64,000 nt of DNA from Chryseobacterium formosum (GCF_026460885.1 NZ_JAOVZW010000013.1:62001-126000), one strand, 5' to 3'; positions 26,046 through 35,489 are shown, counted from the stretch's first letter. Made by a program: numbers and translations. The notes: generated by a model from the sequence alone, not told the origin.

Positions 26046-26750
26046 TTATTTCTTCGTCAGTTTAGCCAAGTAAGAATCTTCATCTTGCAAGACTTTTTCT
26101 ATTTGGAAACCGTTATGTTCTGCAGCATTCTTCAGTGTGTTAAAATCAAGATACAGCCATTTTATTGGATCTTCAGATTCGCCTTTGTAATGAACCGTAT
26201 AATCCAATTCACCGTAATATCCTTCTGCTGGAATATAAACTCCGCCATCTTCATCTTTATCGAACATATATAAAATATCGGTGCTGTCAATCAAGACTTG
26301 TCCGTTTGTATTTAATAATGAATATAATTTTTCAAGATAAATATCAATCACATTTAAGCTTTGGAAAATTCCTGTTCCGTTCATTAATAACAGAATAGTA
26401 TCGAAAGTTTCTTCTGAAAAATGAAGCATATTTTCGGAAACAGCTTTTTTGATACCTCTTGATTTACAAACTTCAATCGATTTTGGAGAAATATCCAATG
26501 CTATAACATCAAGGTTTCTTTCATTTTGAAGATACAATGAATGAGAACCAGCTCCAGCTCCGATATCCAAAGTTTTTCCTTGAGATAATTTCAATGCTTT
26601 TTGTTCAATATCATTCATCTCTTCAAAATCTCTGAAAAGATATTCTACCGGAAGCTCATCGAGTTCGGAAATTGAAGTTTCAGTCTGCAGATCTTCAGGA
26701 TTTTCGTTGTGAAAATAATCCCAGATTGCACTTCCCATTAAGTCTTTCAT
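26046..26750 (-). CDS. Class I SAM-dependent methyltransferase
   Basis: A 234-residue methyltransferase with the SAM motif LDIGAGAGSHSLYL, the acidic post-II residue in VIALDISPKS, and LLLMNGTGIFQ as motif IV region. The substrate is unknown. The ATG at 26750 is preferred over an upstream TTG at 26771, because a -7 box at 26769-26776 overlaps that codon and would start transcription near 26763. Confidence 0.88.
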   Translation of the reverse strand: MKDLMGSAIWDYFHNENPEDLQTETSISELDELPVEYLFRDFEEMNDIEQKALKLSQGKTLDIGAGAGSHSLYLQNERNLDVIALDISPKSIEVCKSRGIKKAVSENMLHFSEETFDTILLLMNGTGIFQSLNVIDIYLEKLYSLLNTNGQVLIDSTDILYMFDKDEDGGVYIPAEGYYGELDYTVHYKGESEDPIKWLYLDFNTLKNAAEHNGFQIEKVLQDEDSYLAKLTKK

Positions 26751-26768
26751 GCTGAATTTTATTGAGGG

Positions 26769-26776
26769 CAAAGATA
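26769..26776 (-). promoter_or_regulatory. -7 box TATCTTTG of the methyltransferase gene
   Basis: The same octamer as in the CRISPR repeat and upstream of metG. It decides the start codon at 26750. Confidence 0.55.
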
Positions 26777-26865
26777 ATGGTTTGAAAGTATAATTAATTA
26801 TTTAAGATGTCTAATTATCAATATTAAAAAAGGAGATTATGAAAAATAATCACTATATAATTGTA

Positions 26866-26896
26866 TTTGCAAATATTAAAAAGTTATTTAGCTTTG
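26866..26896 (+). promoter_or_regulatory. Complete promoter of the PIN-like gene (TTTG-N19-TAGCTTTG)
   Basis: TTTG at 26866-26869 and TAGCTTTG at 26889-26896, exactly 19 nt apart, matching the flavobacterial promoter consensus; the ATG is 18 bp downstream. Confidence 0.75.
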
Positions 26897-26914
26897 AACA
26901 TGAAATTATAAGAT

Positions 26915-27676
26915 ATGAAAGTGTATTTAGACAATAACGTAATAATTGATATTGAACAAGAAAAAATTGATATTAATGGATTAAGTCAAAATTTAGGAGA
27001 AGAAATTACTGATATTTATTATTCTGCTGCTCATATCCATGAACTTAATGAAATTACTGCCGATAATAAAGAAGAGCTAACGAATCGTCTAACAAAAAGA
27101 TTTCAAACAATTGAGGAAATAACGAAAAATAAATATTTATTTCATGAACTTCCAAGCAACATAGTTTATGAACAGTTAGAATCTCCTAAAGTTGTATATG
27201 AAACAATTAATCAAATTCCTTTTGCGAGAGACTCAATGAAATCAATGATAAATATCGTAAGTGAAAAACAAAAAGAAACCTTTAGAGAGTACATTGGAAT
27301 TAATTTAATGGAAATTAACAATTATGAACCAAGTGATGTCATACAACATATAAACAAAAAATTAGACGTATTACAAGGTTTTTCATTTTTAGAAATTATT
27401 GAAAAAAGTGTAGAATTTCATCATGATGGAAAATCATTTGGAATACATAATAGATTCGGTGGTATTTTTGAATTATTAGATATGATTGGTTATTGGAAAG
27501 ACAAATTCAATGAGAAATCTAATTACGCTCGTTTATGGGATTCAAATCACGCATATTTCGCAAGTTTTTGTGAAGCATTTATATCAAATGATAAAAGAAC
27601 AAGAAACAAAGCTTTAGTTGCTTATAATATCTACAATATTAAAACAAAAGTATTTTCTCCTTTTAAAAAATCATAA
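26915..27676 (+). CDS. PIN-like domain protein, orphan
   Basis: A 253-residue soluble protein whose ends fit a PIN nuclease fold. It begins MKVYLDNNVI (Asp6), has Glu43 in AHIHELNEIT, and has Asp209 in LWDSNHAYFA and Asp226 in FISNDKRTRNKA, which together make the usual four-acid metal site and the PIN-typical late 'ND-R-NKA' strand. The middle (about 60-190) is a helical insertion larger than in small VapC toxins. No antitoxin-sized gene is adjacent. A complete own promoter precedes it. RNA cleavage is inferred from the fold only. Confidence 0.75.
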   Translation: MKVYLDNNVIIDIEQEKIDINGLSQNLGEEITDIYYSAAHIHELNEITADNKEELTNRLTKRFQTIEEITKNKYLFHELPSNIVYEQLESPKVVYETINQIPFARDSMKSMINIVSEKQKETFREYIGINLMEINNYEPSDVIQHINKKLDVLQGFSFLEIIEKSVEFHHDGKSFGIHNRFGGIFELLDMIGYWKDKFNEKSNYARLWDSNHAYFASFCEAFISNDKRTRNKALVAYNIYNIKTKVFSPFKKS

Positions 27677-27781
27677 AACCAATAATTATAAATCACCATC
27701 ATCCACATTTTCTATTTTTAAAATCACTCCACTCCTGCAAAATTTCCCTAACTTGTCTTTTCTAAAAACGAGATTAATCTC

Positions 27782-28921
27782 ATGACAGATAAACAATTTA
27801 ATTTTCAACAAGGATTTACATTTAGCAAACATATTCCGGAGGAAATTTCCCATTTTGACAGAGTTTTTGATGTTTTCAAAGATCTTTTAACGCATACTTC
27901 TGGTGATATTGAAGAAGCTTTTGAGTGGCTTGATATGCTCGATAAAGAATACGATATTTTTACCGACGAATATACGCTTGAAGATTTTGAAGAAGACCTT
28001 AAAAAACGAGGATATATTAAAGAAGAAGATCCTGAAGATGGCAATTCAGGAACTGGAAAAGGCAAAAATATATTGACTGCAAAATTGGAGGCAGCTTTAC
28101 GAGAATTTGCGTTAGATCAGATTTTTGGAAAGCTTAAAAAAAGTGGAATCGGAAATCATAGAACTACGAAAACGGGAGTTGGTGACGAGCGCGATGGCGA
28201 AAACCGAAACTTTCAATATGGTGATGATTTATCAACCGTCAACATGACCGAAAGTCTGAAAAATGCGCAAATCAATAACGGAATTTCAGATCTTCGGATG
28301 ACGGAAGACGATCTCATTGTAGAAGAAACCAAACATAAAGCTCAAATGAGTACAGTTTTGATGATTGATATCAGTCACTCTATGATTCTGTATGGTGAAG
28401 ACCGAATTACTCCTGCCAAAAAAGTGGCGATGGCATTGGTGGAATTAATCAAACGAAAATATCCGAAAGATTCTATCGACATTATCGTTTTCGGAAACGA
28501 AGCGTGGCCGATTAAAATTAAGGATTTGCCTTATCTACAAGTCGGACCTTATCACACAAATACCGTTGCCGGATTAGAATTGGCAATGGATATTCTCCGC
28601 AGAAAAAGAAATACCAACAAACAGATTTTCATGATTACCGACGGAAAACCCAGTTGCCTGAAATTGCCTACTGGAGAATATTATATGAACAGTGTAGGTT
28701 TGGACGAAAAAATTGTTTCCGAATGTCTGAATAAAGCAGCACAAGCCAGAAAACTAAAAATCCCAATCACGACTTTTATGATTGCACAAGATCCTTACCT
28801 GCGCCAATTTGTGAATGCTTTCACCGCTCAAAATAAAGGGAAAGCTTTCTTAACCGGACTTTCAGGTTTGGGACAAATGATTTTTGAGGATTACGAAAAA
28901 AACAGAATTAAAAGGATTTAA
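27782..28921 (+). CDS. von Willebrand factor A domain protein, partner of an AAA ATPase
   Basis: A 379-residue protein with a C-terminal vWA domain. The metal-ion-dependent adhesion site is complete: Asp196-x-Ser198-x-Ser200 in MIDISHSM, the Thr of HTNTVAG, and the Asp of MITDGKPS. The N-terminal half is acidic and helical (FDRVFDVFKDLL..., then a Gly/Glu linker). Together with the MoxR/chelatase-like ATPase downstream it makes a vWA-AAA pair of the kind that inserts metals or remodels protein complexes. The actual target is unknown. Confidence 0.88.
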   Translation: MTDKQFNFQQGFTFSKHIPEEISHFDRVFDVFKDLLTHTSGDIEEAFEWLDMLDKEYDIFTDEYTLEDFEEDLKKRGYIKEEDPEDGNSGTGKGKNILTAKLEAALREFALDQIFGKLKKSGIGNHRTTKTGVGDERDGENRNFQYGDDLSTVNMTESLKNAQINNGISDLRMTEDDLIVEETKHKAQMSTVLMIDISHSMILYGEDRITPAKKVAMALVELIKRKYPKDSIDIIVFGNEAWPIKIKDLPYLQVGPYHTNTVAGLELAMDILRRKRNTNKQIFMITDGKPSCLKLPTGEYYMNSVGLDEKIVSECLNKAAQARKLKIPITTFMIAQDPYLRQFVNAFTAQNKGKAFLTGLSGLGQMIFEDYEKNRIKRI

Positions 28922-29017
28922 AACAAGAGCAAAGTAAAAAGTAAATGGAGATATTTAATATAAGAATATTTGTAGTCTTTGCTAAGTGAAATCGAAGATT
29001 CGACGAAGTCAAACGCC

Positions 29018-29076
29018 TTTGCGAACTTAAAAATATAGCGGTTAGTATTAAAAAAACTTTGCGGACTTTGCGTTAA
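29018..29076 (-). repeat. Dispersed 'AACGCAAAG' element, copy 2 (inverted)
   Basis: The same order of blocks as at 8494-8549 when read on the minus strand; it sits between the vWA and AAA genes. Confidence 0.65.
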
Positions 29077-29116
29077 AAATTTGCACTCATTCAATAAAAC
29101 AACATCATTATAAAAA

Positions 29117-30571
29117 ATGAAAAACGATATTACATTCAAGGAATTAAAAAATTCCGGTTATACAGATAAAACAATCAATCAGGAAATTCAGGCTAATTTA
29201 ATTTCGAAAATTAAATCTAAAGAACCCGTATTTGAAGGACTTTGGGGATATGAAGATTCTGTGGTGCCTCAATTGAAAAAAGCAATTTTGGCTGGTCATC
29301 ATATTAATCTTTTGGGTTTGCGCGGACAGGCAAAAACCCGAATTGCAAGAAGCATGATTAATCTTTTGGATGAATACATGCCGATTGTAAAAGGTTCTGA
29401 AATTAATGACAGTCCGTTTCAGCCGATTTCAAAATATGCAAGAGATTTAATTGCTGATTTAGGTGATGAAACTCCGATTTTTTGGGTTCATCGTTCTGAA
29501 AGATTCTTTGAAAAATTAGCAACTCCAGATGTGAATGTTGCGGATTTGATTGGAGACATCGACCCAATTAAAGCAGCTACTTTAAAATTGCCTTATTCCG
29601 ACGAAAGAGTTTTACATTACGGAATGATTCCAAGAGCGAACCGTTCAATTTTTGTTTTAAATGAACTTCCTGATTTACAGGCTAGAATTCAGGTTTCTTT
29701 GTTTAATATTTTGCAGGAAGGTGATATTCAAATTCGTGGTTTTCAGTTGAGAATGCCTTTGGATATTCAGTTTGTGTTTACGGCAAATCCTGAAGATTAT
29801 ACCAACAGAGGAAGTATTGTTACGCCATTGAAAGACAGAATCGGATCACAAATTTTCACCCATTATCCGAAAACGATTACTTTGGCAAGGCAAATTACAG
29901 AACAGGAAGCTTTGATTTCTGAAGAAGATAAATCTGCAATTCAAATTTCAGGTTTGGCAAAAGATTTATTGGAAGAAGTTGCGTTTGCAGCTCGTGACAG
30001 CGAATATGTAGATGCGAAAAGTGGGGTAAGTGCAAGATTGACAATCAGTGCAATGGAAAATCTGGTTGCTGCCGCAAAATTACGCCTCATAGAAACTGAT
30101 GCCGTAAAAACGACAGTTCGTTTGCTTGATTTTATGTCGATTATTCCTTCAATCACAGGGAAAATTGAATTGGTATATGAAGGAGAACAGGAAGGCGCAG
30201 ATTATGTAGCTAAAATTCTGATTGACAAAGCTGTAATGACGCAATTTGAAAGTGTTTTCCCACGCATTTCTAAGCTGGAAAAAGAAAGCATTAAAACACC
30301 TTATACAGATCTAATAAAATGGTTTAATAAAAATCAGCTTGAACTGAATTATACAGATACTGACGAAGAATTCTTCACTAAATTAGAAAATGTAACGCCT
30401 CTGACAACTTTAATTGAAGAAAATGCCTCAGAACTAAGCAAAGAAGACAAAAACTTCTGCAAAGAATTGGTTTTATGGGCGCTGACAATCAGTAAAAAGC
30501 TAGATAAGTCTGAAAATCAAGCAACTTATACTTTTGATTCGGCAGATGTAAGACAATTGTTCAGAAACTAA
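29117..30571 (+). CDS. AAA ATPase of the magnesium-chelatase/MoxR type
   Basis: A 484-residue AAA+ protein. Walker A is GLRGQAKT (residues 67-74, Lys73). The Walker B position reads SIFVLNELPDL, with Asn where Asp is usual before the Glu; I recall this Asn-Glu form from the COG1239-like branch, so it may be normal there. The sensor-1 region is FVFTANPEDYTNRG and an arginine-finger candidate is in LKDRIGSQ. It pairs with the vWA protein upstream, as ChlI pairs with ChlD. It has no known pathway partner here. Confidence 0.87.
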   Translation: MKNDITFKELKNSGYTDKTINQEIQANLISKIKSKEPVFEGLWGYEDSVVPQLKKAILAGHHINLLGLRGQAKTRIARSMINLLDEYMPIVKGSEINDSPFQPISKYARDLIADLGDETPIFWVHRSERFFEKLATPDVNVADLIGDIDPIKAATLKLPYSDERVLHYGMIPRANRSIFVLNELPDLQARIQVSLFNILQEGDIQIRGFQLRMPLDIQFVFTANPEDYTNRGSIVTPLKDRIGSQIFTHYPKTITLARQITEQEALISEEDKSAIQISGLAKDLLEEVAFAARDSEYVDAKSGVSARLTISAMENLVAAAKLRLIETDAVKTTVRLLDFMSIIPSITGKIELVYEGEQEGADYVAKILIDKAVMTQFESVFPRISKLEKESIKTPYTDLIKWFNKNQLELNYTDTDEEFFTKLENVTPLTTLIEENASELSKEDKNFCKELVLWALTISKKLDKSENQATYTFDSADVRQLFRN

Positions 30572-30592
30572 TTTTTTTTAATAATAATATTA

Positions 30593-30627
30593 AAGGAAAC
30601 ATGACAGAGATTATGTTTCCTTTTTTA
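30593..30627 (+). terminator. Terminator after the AAA gene
   Basis: A perfect AAGGAAACAT/ATGTTTCCTT stem plus T-run. Confidence 0.85.
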
Positions 30628-30769
30628 TTTTAGAATATTTTTTCTCTTCAATTCGATTAGTGAAGCGTATCGACAACTCTTACTAAAAAATTTCTCGATA
30701 CGGTTTTCTTCAAAAACCTACTCGAAATGACGGATTACATTTTTTATGAAAATCATTAGTTCTAAATTG

Positions 30770-30777
30770 TATATTTG
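30770..30777 (+). promoter_or_regulatory. -7 box TATATTTG of the DUF4956 gene
   Basis: TANNTTTG match 20 bp before the TTG start at 30798. Confidence 0.5.
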
Positions 30778-30797
30778 TCAAAAATTAAAGCACAATT

Positions 30798-31355
30798 TTG
30801 GAACTACAGGAACTTTTTGAACGTTTAGCGATACTTTGTCTATCGATTTTTACCCTTTATTATTTTTCAAACAGAAACCGTAATATCAGATTACATCCGC
30901 TTTTGGGATTAATCAGTATCTGTACATTTTTTATGTGTATGGTTTTTACAAAAGCTGAATACAGTCTTGGCGTTGGTTTCGGACTTTTTGCAGTCTTTTC
31001 GATTCTACGTTTCAGAACGGAAACTTTTACGATTCAGACGATTGTTTTTCTATTTGTTTCAATTACACTTTCTCTTTTAGATGGACTTTTACCTATTAAG
31101 AATCTTGAAATTCTTTTAGGAATCAATATTACGATTGTTGCAATTTATTTAGCTTTAAATTATTTCGAGAAAAAATCTCCAATTGTTTCTGAGAAAAGTT
31201 CAATTGAGGTTATTTCTTCTTTAGATTTTCTACAATTGGAAGAATCGGAGCGAAAGAGAGTACTTACCGAAAAAACTAAGTTAAAAAACTTCAGCTATAA
31301 TATTAAAAGTATTAATCTGAATGATAATATTGTTATTTTGAAGCTTTCGCATTAG
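30798..31355 (+). CDS. DUF4956 membrane protein
   Basis: A 185-residue protein with four to five hydrophobic segments in the first 125 residues, the family motif GLFAVFSILRFRTE between them, and a soluble tail of about 55 residues. DUF4956 proteins often accompany VTC/CotH polyphosphate-type proteins, but none is next to this one. The start is TTG at 30798, supported by the -7 box 20 bp upstream; the next in-frame ATG would remove the first two helices. Confidence 0.82.
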   Translation: MELQELFERLAILCLSIFTLYYFSNRNRNIRLHPLLGLISICTFFMCMVFTKAEYSLGVGFGLFAVFSILRFRTETFTIQTIVFLFVSITLSLLDGLLPIKNLEILLGINITIVAIYLALNYFEKKSPIVSEKSSIEVISSLDFLQLEESERKRVLTEKTKLKNFSYNIKSINLNDNIVILKLSH

Positions 31356-31702
31356 AATTTTGTGATTAAGGATTTAAAGTAACAATCATAAAGTTTGTCA
31401 TTCCGTAGGAATCTCAAGATTTAGATTCCTACGGAATGATAAACACACTTTAATAAAAATCTCTATTTAAGAGCTTGTTTAAATTTTACAGAGTGTCATT
31501 TTGAGTATTGACTGAAGGTCAACGAACGAAGTTCTGAAGTGGAGTCGAAAAATCTTGCATATTTCAATTTTAAAAGATTCTTCATTTCATAATGCTGCGC
31601 AAAATTCCATTCAGAATGACAAAAACCCCTTTTGATAAAACTTAAATACGCAGATTTTTATACGAAATCAGCTTAATCTGAGAGAGATACCTAAACAAAA
31701 AA
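31356..31702. other. Gene-free stretch with dispersed palindromes
   Basis: It contains a perfect 17-bp inverted repeat at 31398-31439 (TCATTCCGTAGGAATCT and its complement, 8-nt loop), then a looser element at about 31493-31622 bounded by GTCATTTTGAG and CAGAATGACAAAA. No open frame of note. Confidence 0.7.
31398..31439. repeat. Perfect long-arm palindrome
   Basis: 17-bp arms at 31398-31414 and 31423-31439. Without a T-run on either side it is not a standard terminator; it looks like a mobile or structural intergenic repeat. Confidence 0.8.
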
Positions 31703-33586
31703 TCAATCCATATAAGCTCTTGCCTGCTTAATATACAACTGCTTTTGATCTCCTAAATATTTAAATTCAATATCTAAAGGATAACTTTTCTTTGCCATTT
31801 TTCTTTTCTGCCAAAGCAAATACATTTTACGCTCCAAAACTGGAGAAATATCAAATAGCTTTTTAATTTCAGTTTCAGTAAGAATTGGCTTTCCTTTATT
31901 TAAGCTTGATGTAGAGCGGTAATCAACAACAAACGAACCCAAGAAATTGAAATTGTGACAGTAAAATTCATCGCAAGTTACGCTTGGTTCAGGTTTAACC
32001 ACAGACTCTTCGCCTAACTGTACATTCACGGTAATTCCTGCATATTTATCACGGTATAAATTCCTTGTAACCAAAACTCCGTTTGCTTTTTCATCAGGGA
32101 AAGAACGATGCACCAAAACTCCCATTGCACAGCTTTCGTGATTGATTCCAAATAAATCTCTTTCCTGAAATGCACGGAAATTCCAAAAGCTTGACCACAC
32201 ATCCAATATTGCTTTTTCTACAGTTTTATCGGTATCTCCGATGATGGCACTTTTAGAATCATACAATCCCGCTCCGTTGAAACCTTCCATATCTTCCGCA
32301 TTCGTTGATGAACGGAATCTGAAATTCTTAAAATCACTTTGAGCATTCAGTTTTTCTTCGATCATTTTCAGAAGTTCGGGATTAACTTTTGAATTTTTGA
32401 CTGTTTTTCTGAAAGCTTTTAGCTCTCTGTCAAGAAGTTTTACAGAATCTTTGGGAATCGCATACAAAGCATTGATCTTATCTTGAAATTGATTATCCTT
32501 AATATGCTGGTCAAAATAATAAAATGGAATTGCAAAAGCATATTCAGGAGTTTTGTAGGATTTCATTTCCTTCTGAATTTGTTTTAAAAGTCCAAGATTT
32601 GTAGCTTTTGAACCAATTGCATCGACAATATTTAATGGAGTAGTTGCTTCTAAATCGACCAAGTTTGTAACCGATAAATCTCTTTTTAAAACGATCTCTT
32701 TTACCGCTTTTTTAGCTGGAATTACTTTCTGTGAAGCTTTTAATGAATATGAATTTTCTTTGGTAATCAGTTCTACTTTTTTGCCTAAAAGAGTATTGAC
32801 AGACTCTTTATCCCAAACTTTCGTATCCACATATACAGGAATATTTCTGTTTTTTGCGAGTAAAACCAAATGGCTTAATGGGGTTTGAAGCTCAGTAATA
32901 ATAATTCCTTTTACAGTCGGAATAAATTCAGGAGTAGTATTGATAATGATGATTTCATCTGATTTCGGATTAAATTCTTCCTTCTTCTGCAAATCATATT
33001 TTCTCAGAATACCCACATTAGAAGCTTTCTCAATCGACTGTTCAGTAATTCTTTTAAAAATAAAATCAGAAAATACGGTTGGAATTTTCAGTTGAGTTTT
33101 TGAGTTTAAATTAATGACATGAGGTGAATTTAGATAAAATTTCAACTTATCCTTAAAAAACACATTCTTATTGACTTCCTTGTAAAAGAAATTAATCAGT
33201 CCGGCATTCATTTCATCTGATGCAGCGAGTTCCATCACCCAATCGTCAGAATCTGCCAAATAATTGATATTGGCAAGAAGATAGATTCTGTCATTCGTCG
33301 GGTTGTAAGATCGTTTGTTGAATTCGCCATTATCTTGATTATATCCTAAAACTTCAACACAAAATTCGTAGTGATAGGTATATTTTGTACTGTTGAAGAA
33401 GTACATTTTTTTACTACTGTAATCATACACCACTTTTACAGATTTCATGTTGGTAAACTTATCAGTCAATGGTTTTCCAGCAAGATTCAGGAACTGTTGT
33501 TTTTTTGTGATAGAATGAACATAATTGTCCTGTGAATAGGCTAAAAGCGAATAGGTAAGAAATAAGAATAATAAAATGTTTTTCAT
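31703..33586 (-). CDS. Exported PEP/pyruvate-binding domain protein
   Basis: A 627-residue protein with a signal peptide (MKNILLFLFLTYSLLAYSQ, cut after residue 19), after a perfect promoter that fixes this start. The middle holds a phosphohistidine-like mobile domain (ITELQTPLSHLVLLAKNR, His in PLSH). The C-terminal half is a pyruvate-phosphate-dikinase ATP-grasp domain (GSKATNLGLLKQ, FRFRSSTNAEDMEGFNGAG, PLDIEFKY near the end). The domain order is reversed compared with PEP synthase, and export is odd for an ATP-dependent enzyme. Function unknown. Confidence 0.85.
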   Translation of the reverse strand: MKNILLFLFLTYSLLAYSQDNYVHSITKKQQFLNLAGKPLTDKFTNMKSVKVVYDYSSKKMYFFNSTKYTYHYEFCVEVLGYNQDNGEFNKRSYNPTNDRIYLLANINYLADSDDWVMELAASDEMNAGLINFFYKEVNKNVFFKDKLKFYLNSPHVINLNSKTQLKIPTVFSDFIFKRITEQSIEKASNVGILRKYDLQKKEEFNPKSDEIIIINTTPEFIPTVKGIIITELQTPLSHLVLLAKNRNIPVYVDTKVWDKESVNTLLGKKVELITKENSYSLKASQKVIPAKKAVKEIVLKRDLSVTNLVDLEATTPLNIVDAIGSKATNLGLLKQIQKEMKSYKTPEYAFAIPFYYFDQHIKDNQFQDKINALYAIPKDSVKLLDRELKAFRKTVKNSKVNPELLKMIEEKLNAQSDFKNFRFRSSTNAEDMEGFNGAGLYDSKSAIIGDTDKTVEKAILDVWSSFWNFRAFQERDLFGINHESCAMGVLVHRSFPDEKANGVLVTRNLYRDKYAGITVNVQLGEESVVKPEPSVTCDEFYCHNFNFLGSFVVDYRSTSSLNKGKPILTETEIKKLFDISPVLERKMYLLWQKRKMAKKSYPLDIEFKYLGDQKQLYIKQARAYMD

Positions 33587-33607
33587 GTCTTTGTGAAGAT
33601 TACTTCG

Positions 33608-33638
33608 CAAATGTAGAGAATATCCTGAATTTGGCAAA
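33608..33638 (-). promoter_or_regulatory. Complete promoter (TTTG-N19-TACATTTG)
   Basis: On the minus strand, TTTG (33638-33635) and TACATTTG (33615-33608) are exactly 19 nt apart, 21 bp before the ATG at 33586. Confidence 0.75.
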
Positions 33639-33693
33639 TAGTAAAGAAATTTGATGATTTTTATTTTTCTTTTTTTCTGATTTGTAATAATTC

Positions 33694-33769
33694 TAGCCCG
33701 GATAGAAACGGCATCCTTTTGTGGAGCAAAGCGTAGCAAAAGATATAGTGGATAGCCGGAAAAAGCTTC
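33694..33769. repeat. Dispersed palindromic (REP-like) element, copy B
   Basis: It begins TAGCCCGGATAGAAACGG and ends GGATAGCCGG...AAGCTTC, with CATCCTTTTG opposite CAAAAGATA; the middle is about 28 bp shorter than copy A at 7222-7325. It occupies much of the 310-bp space 33587-33896. Confidence 0.8.
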
Positions 33770-33836
33770 AAATAAAAGTTAAATATTAGCTTTTCGATGG
33801 AGTCAGTAAGCTCCTAAAGATATAGATAATTATTAT

Positions 33837-33874
33837 AAAAGCAAAACCCAATCTCAAACAAGAAAGGGTTTTGC
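33837..33874 (-). terminator. Terminator of the efflux operon
   Basis: A GCAAAACCC/GGGTTTTGC stem (33841-33849 and 33866-33874). On the minus strand it is followed by TTTTATAA, after the MFS gene. Confidence 0.75.
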
Positions 33875-33896
33875 AGGTAAAAACAAGGTATTTTTT

Positions 33897-35489
33897 TTAC
33901 AACGCCGAACCGGAAGCGTCTTTCAGTTCCTGCGCCAATTTATTTCTTTCTCGTAATCTTCTTCTGGCGATGACTGATTTTCCGCTTACAAGTCTTATCA
34001 ATCTTGGATATTTGAATTTCTCTTCTCCGAAATGATGCGTCAAAACAAACAACAACACTCCGAAACCAGCCACAATGATATATCCGAAAATCTTCTTATT
34101 GGCTGAAAGAATCGCATTGAGCTGAATACTTTTTAGGTTAGTGGAAAGATTTTGTGAAGTCAGTGTCATTCCGTCTAAATAGACTGCCAAATCACCAAGA
34201 CTTTCAACCTGAAACTGATATTGAAACCATGAAAATAAGGCGGAGAAAAATCCTACTGCAAGGAACGTTCGCCATACCAAAACCAATCCGATGGCCGCCA
34301 ACATATCATCCAATTCCAATTTATCTAATGTATAATACCAAACGGAAATAAAAAGTGAACCCATCCCAAAACCTTTCAAAAACATGGGCAAATACCAGTT
34401 TTCATAATTGAATTCCAACACCATCGAAAAATACATAATGATGGAATATCCCAACATCGCTGAAAATCCTGAGAAGATGAACATTTTGAGCGGTTTTTCT
34501 TTTTTGAACCAAAAAACTGCGACAATTCCGGCTAAAATCAAGCCCGGAATCATCATCAGATTAAGTTTCGCATTGGTCAATTGGTCATAACCCAAAATAC
34601 CGACTGAAAAGATATTCTGAATGGAAGTTGTTCCTAAAAACATTCCCAAACAAAACAATAAAAACAATCCGTTCTGAACATTGCTTCTCGCAAATATTTT
34701 AAATGAAAGATAAGGTCTTTTCAAAGTCAATTGTCGAATTGCCAATAGTGCAAAACTGACGAATGCCGCGATACTTGCGTTGATGATTTTGGTTGAATTC
34801 AGCCAATCCTGTTGCTTTCCAAATGAAAAAACATAAGCCGAAAACATAAACGTGGACACGAAAAGCAAAATACTTAACCAATCGATGTAATGCAACGGAA
34901 CTTTTAAAGCAAAATATTTATCGTGCATAAAAATCCAGCAAATCAAAGCCATCACAAAACACTGAATCGCTGCGATGATGAAAAACTGTTGCCAATTATA
35001 TAATATGGAAATCTCCACCGCATAATAACTTGAAATCTGATTTAACGTCAAAACAAAAGTGTAAAATACACCGTAGAAAATTCCTCTTCCGCCCATCATC
35101 GCCATCAAAGGCAGAAACAGTTCGATGGTAATCATCATTTTTAAAAATCCGATAATCAAAGCACTGACGATGATAATTGCAGGTTCCATTGTAGAACCGT
35201 TGATGTAACTCAGCAAGCCCAAAAGCACGAGTAAAAGCACGACTTTATCACGGACTTTATATCTCATTTTGAATCTGAGAACAACCGGCATACAAGCGCC
35301 CATTCCGATGGTTGTGGCATAATTTGCCCACATAAAATATTCGGTAAGTTGTCCTGTTCCGCTCACCACAAAGCTGATGTTCCCTGTGTAAACGCCACCT
35401 AATGGCATTACAACTGTGAGAAGCAAAACTATGATTAACAGCTGAACAGGCTTGGAAACCCAATCGCTGAAAAGACCTTTGTTGTACAT
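33897..35489 (-). CDS. MFS drug-efflux permease (EmrB/QacA-like)
   Basis: A 530-residue major-facilitator protein with about 14 hydrophobic helices, starting LLIIVLLLTVVMPLGGVYTG and ending with a basic cytoplasmic tail. It lies third in a unit with a TolC-type outer-membrane channel and an EmrA-like adaptor, so it is the inner-membrane pump of a tripartite exporter. The substrate is unknown. The motif-A loop is diverged (RFKMRYKVRDK), as in Bacteroidetes EmrB relatives. Confidence 0.88.
   Translation of the reverse strand: MYNKGLFSDWVSKPVQLLIIVLLLTVVMPLGGVYTGNISFVVSGTGQLTEYFMWANYATTIGMGACMPVVLRFKMRYKVRDKVVLLLVLLGLLSYINGSTMEPAIIIVSALIIGFLKMMITIELFLPLMAMMGGRGIFYGVFYTFVLTLNQISSYYAVEISILYNWQQFFIIAAIQCFVMALICWIFMHDKYFALKVPLHYIDWLSILLFVSTFMFSAYVFSFGKQQDWLNSTKIINASIAAFVSFALLAIRQLTLKRPYLSFKIFARSNVQNGLFLLFCLGMFLGTTSIQNIFSVGILGYDQLTNAKLNLMMIPGLILAGIVAVFWFKKEKPLKMFIFSGFSAMLGYSIIMYFSMVLEFNYENWYLPMFLKGFGMGSLFISVWYYTLDKLELDDMLAAIGLVLVWRTFLAVGFFSALFSWFQYQFQVESLGDLAVYLDGMTLTSQNLSTNLKSIQLNAILSANKKIFGYIIVAGFGVLLFVLTHHFGEEKFKYPRLIRLVSGKSVIARRRLRERNKLAQELKDASGSAL

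Noticed and set aside
33587..33739. Longer N-terminus for the PEP/pyruvate-binding protein
   Set aside because: It would cross a perfect promoter and the REP-like element; the signal peptide starts at 33586.
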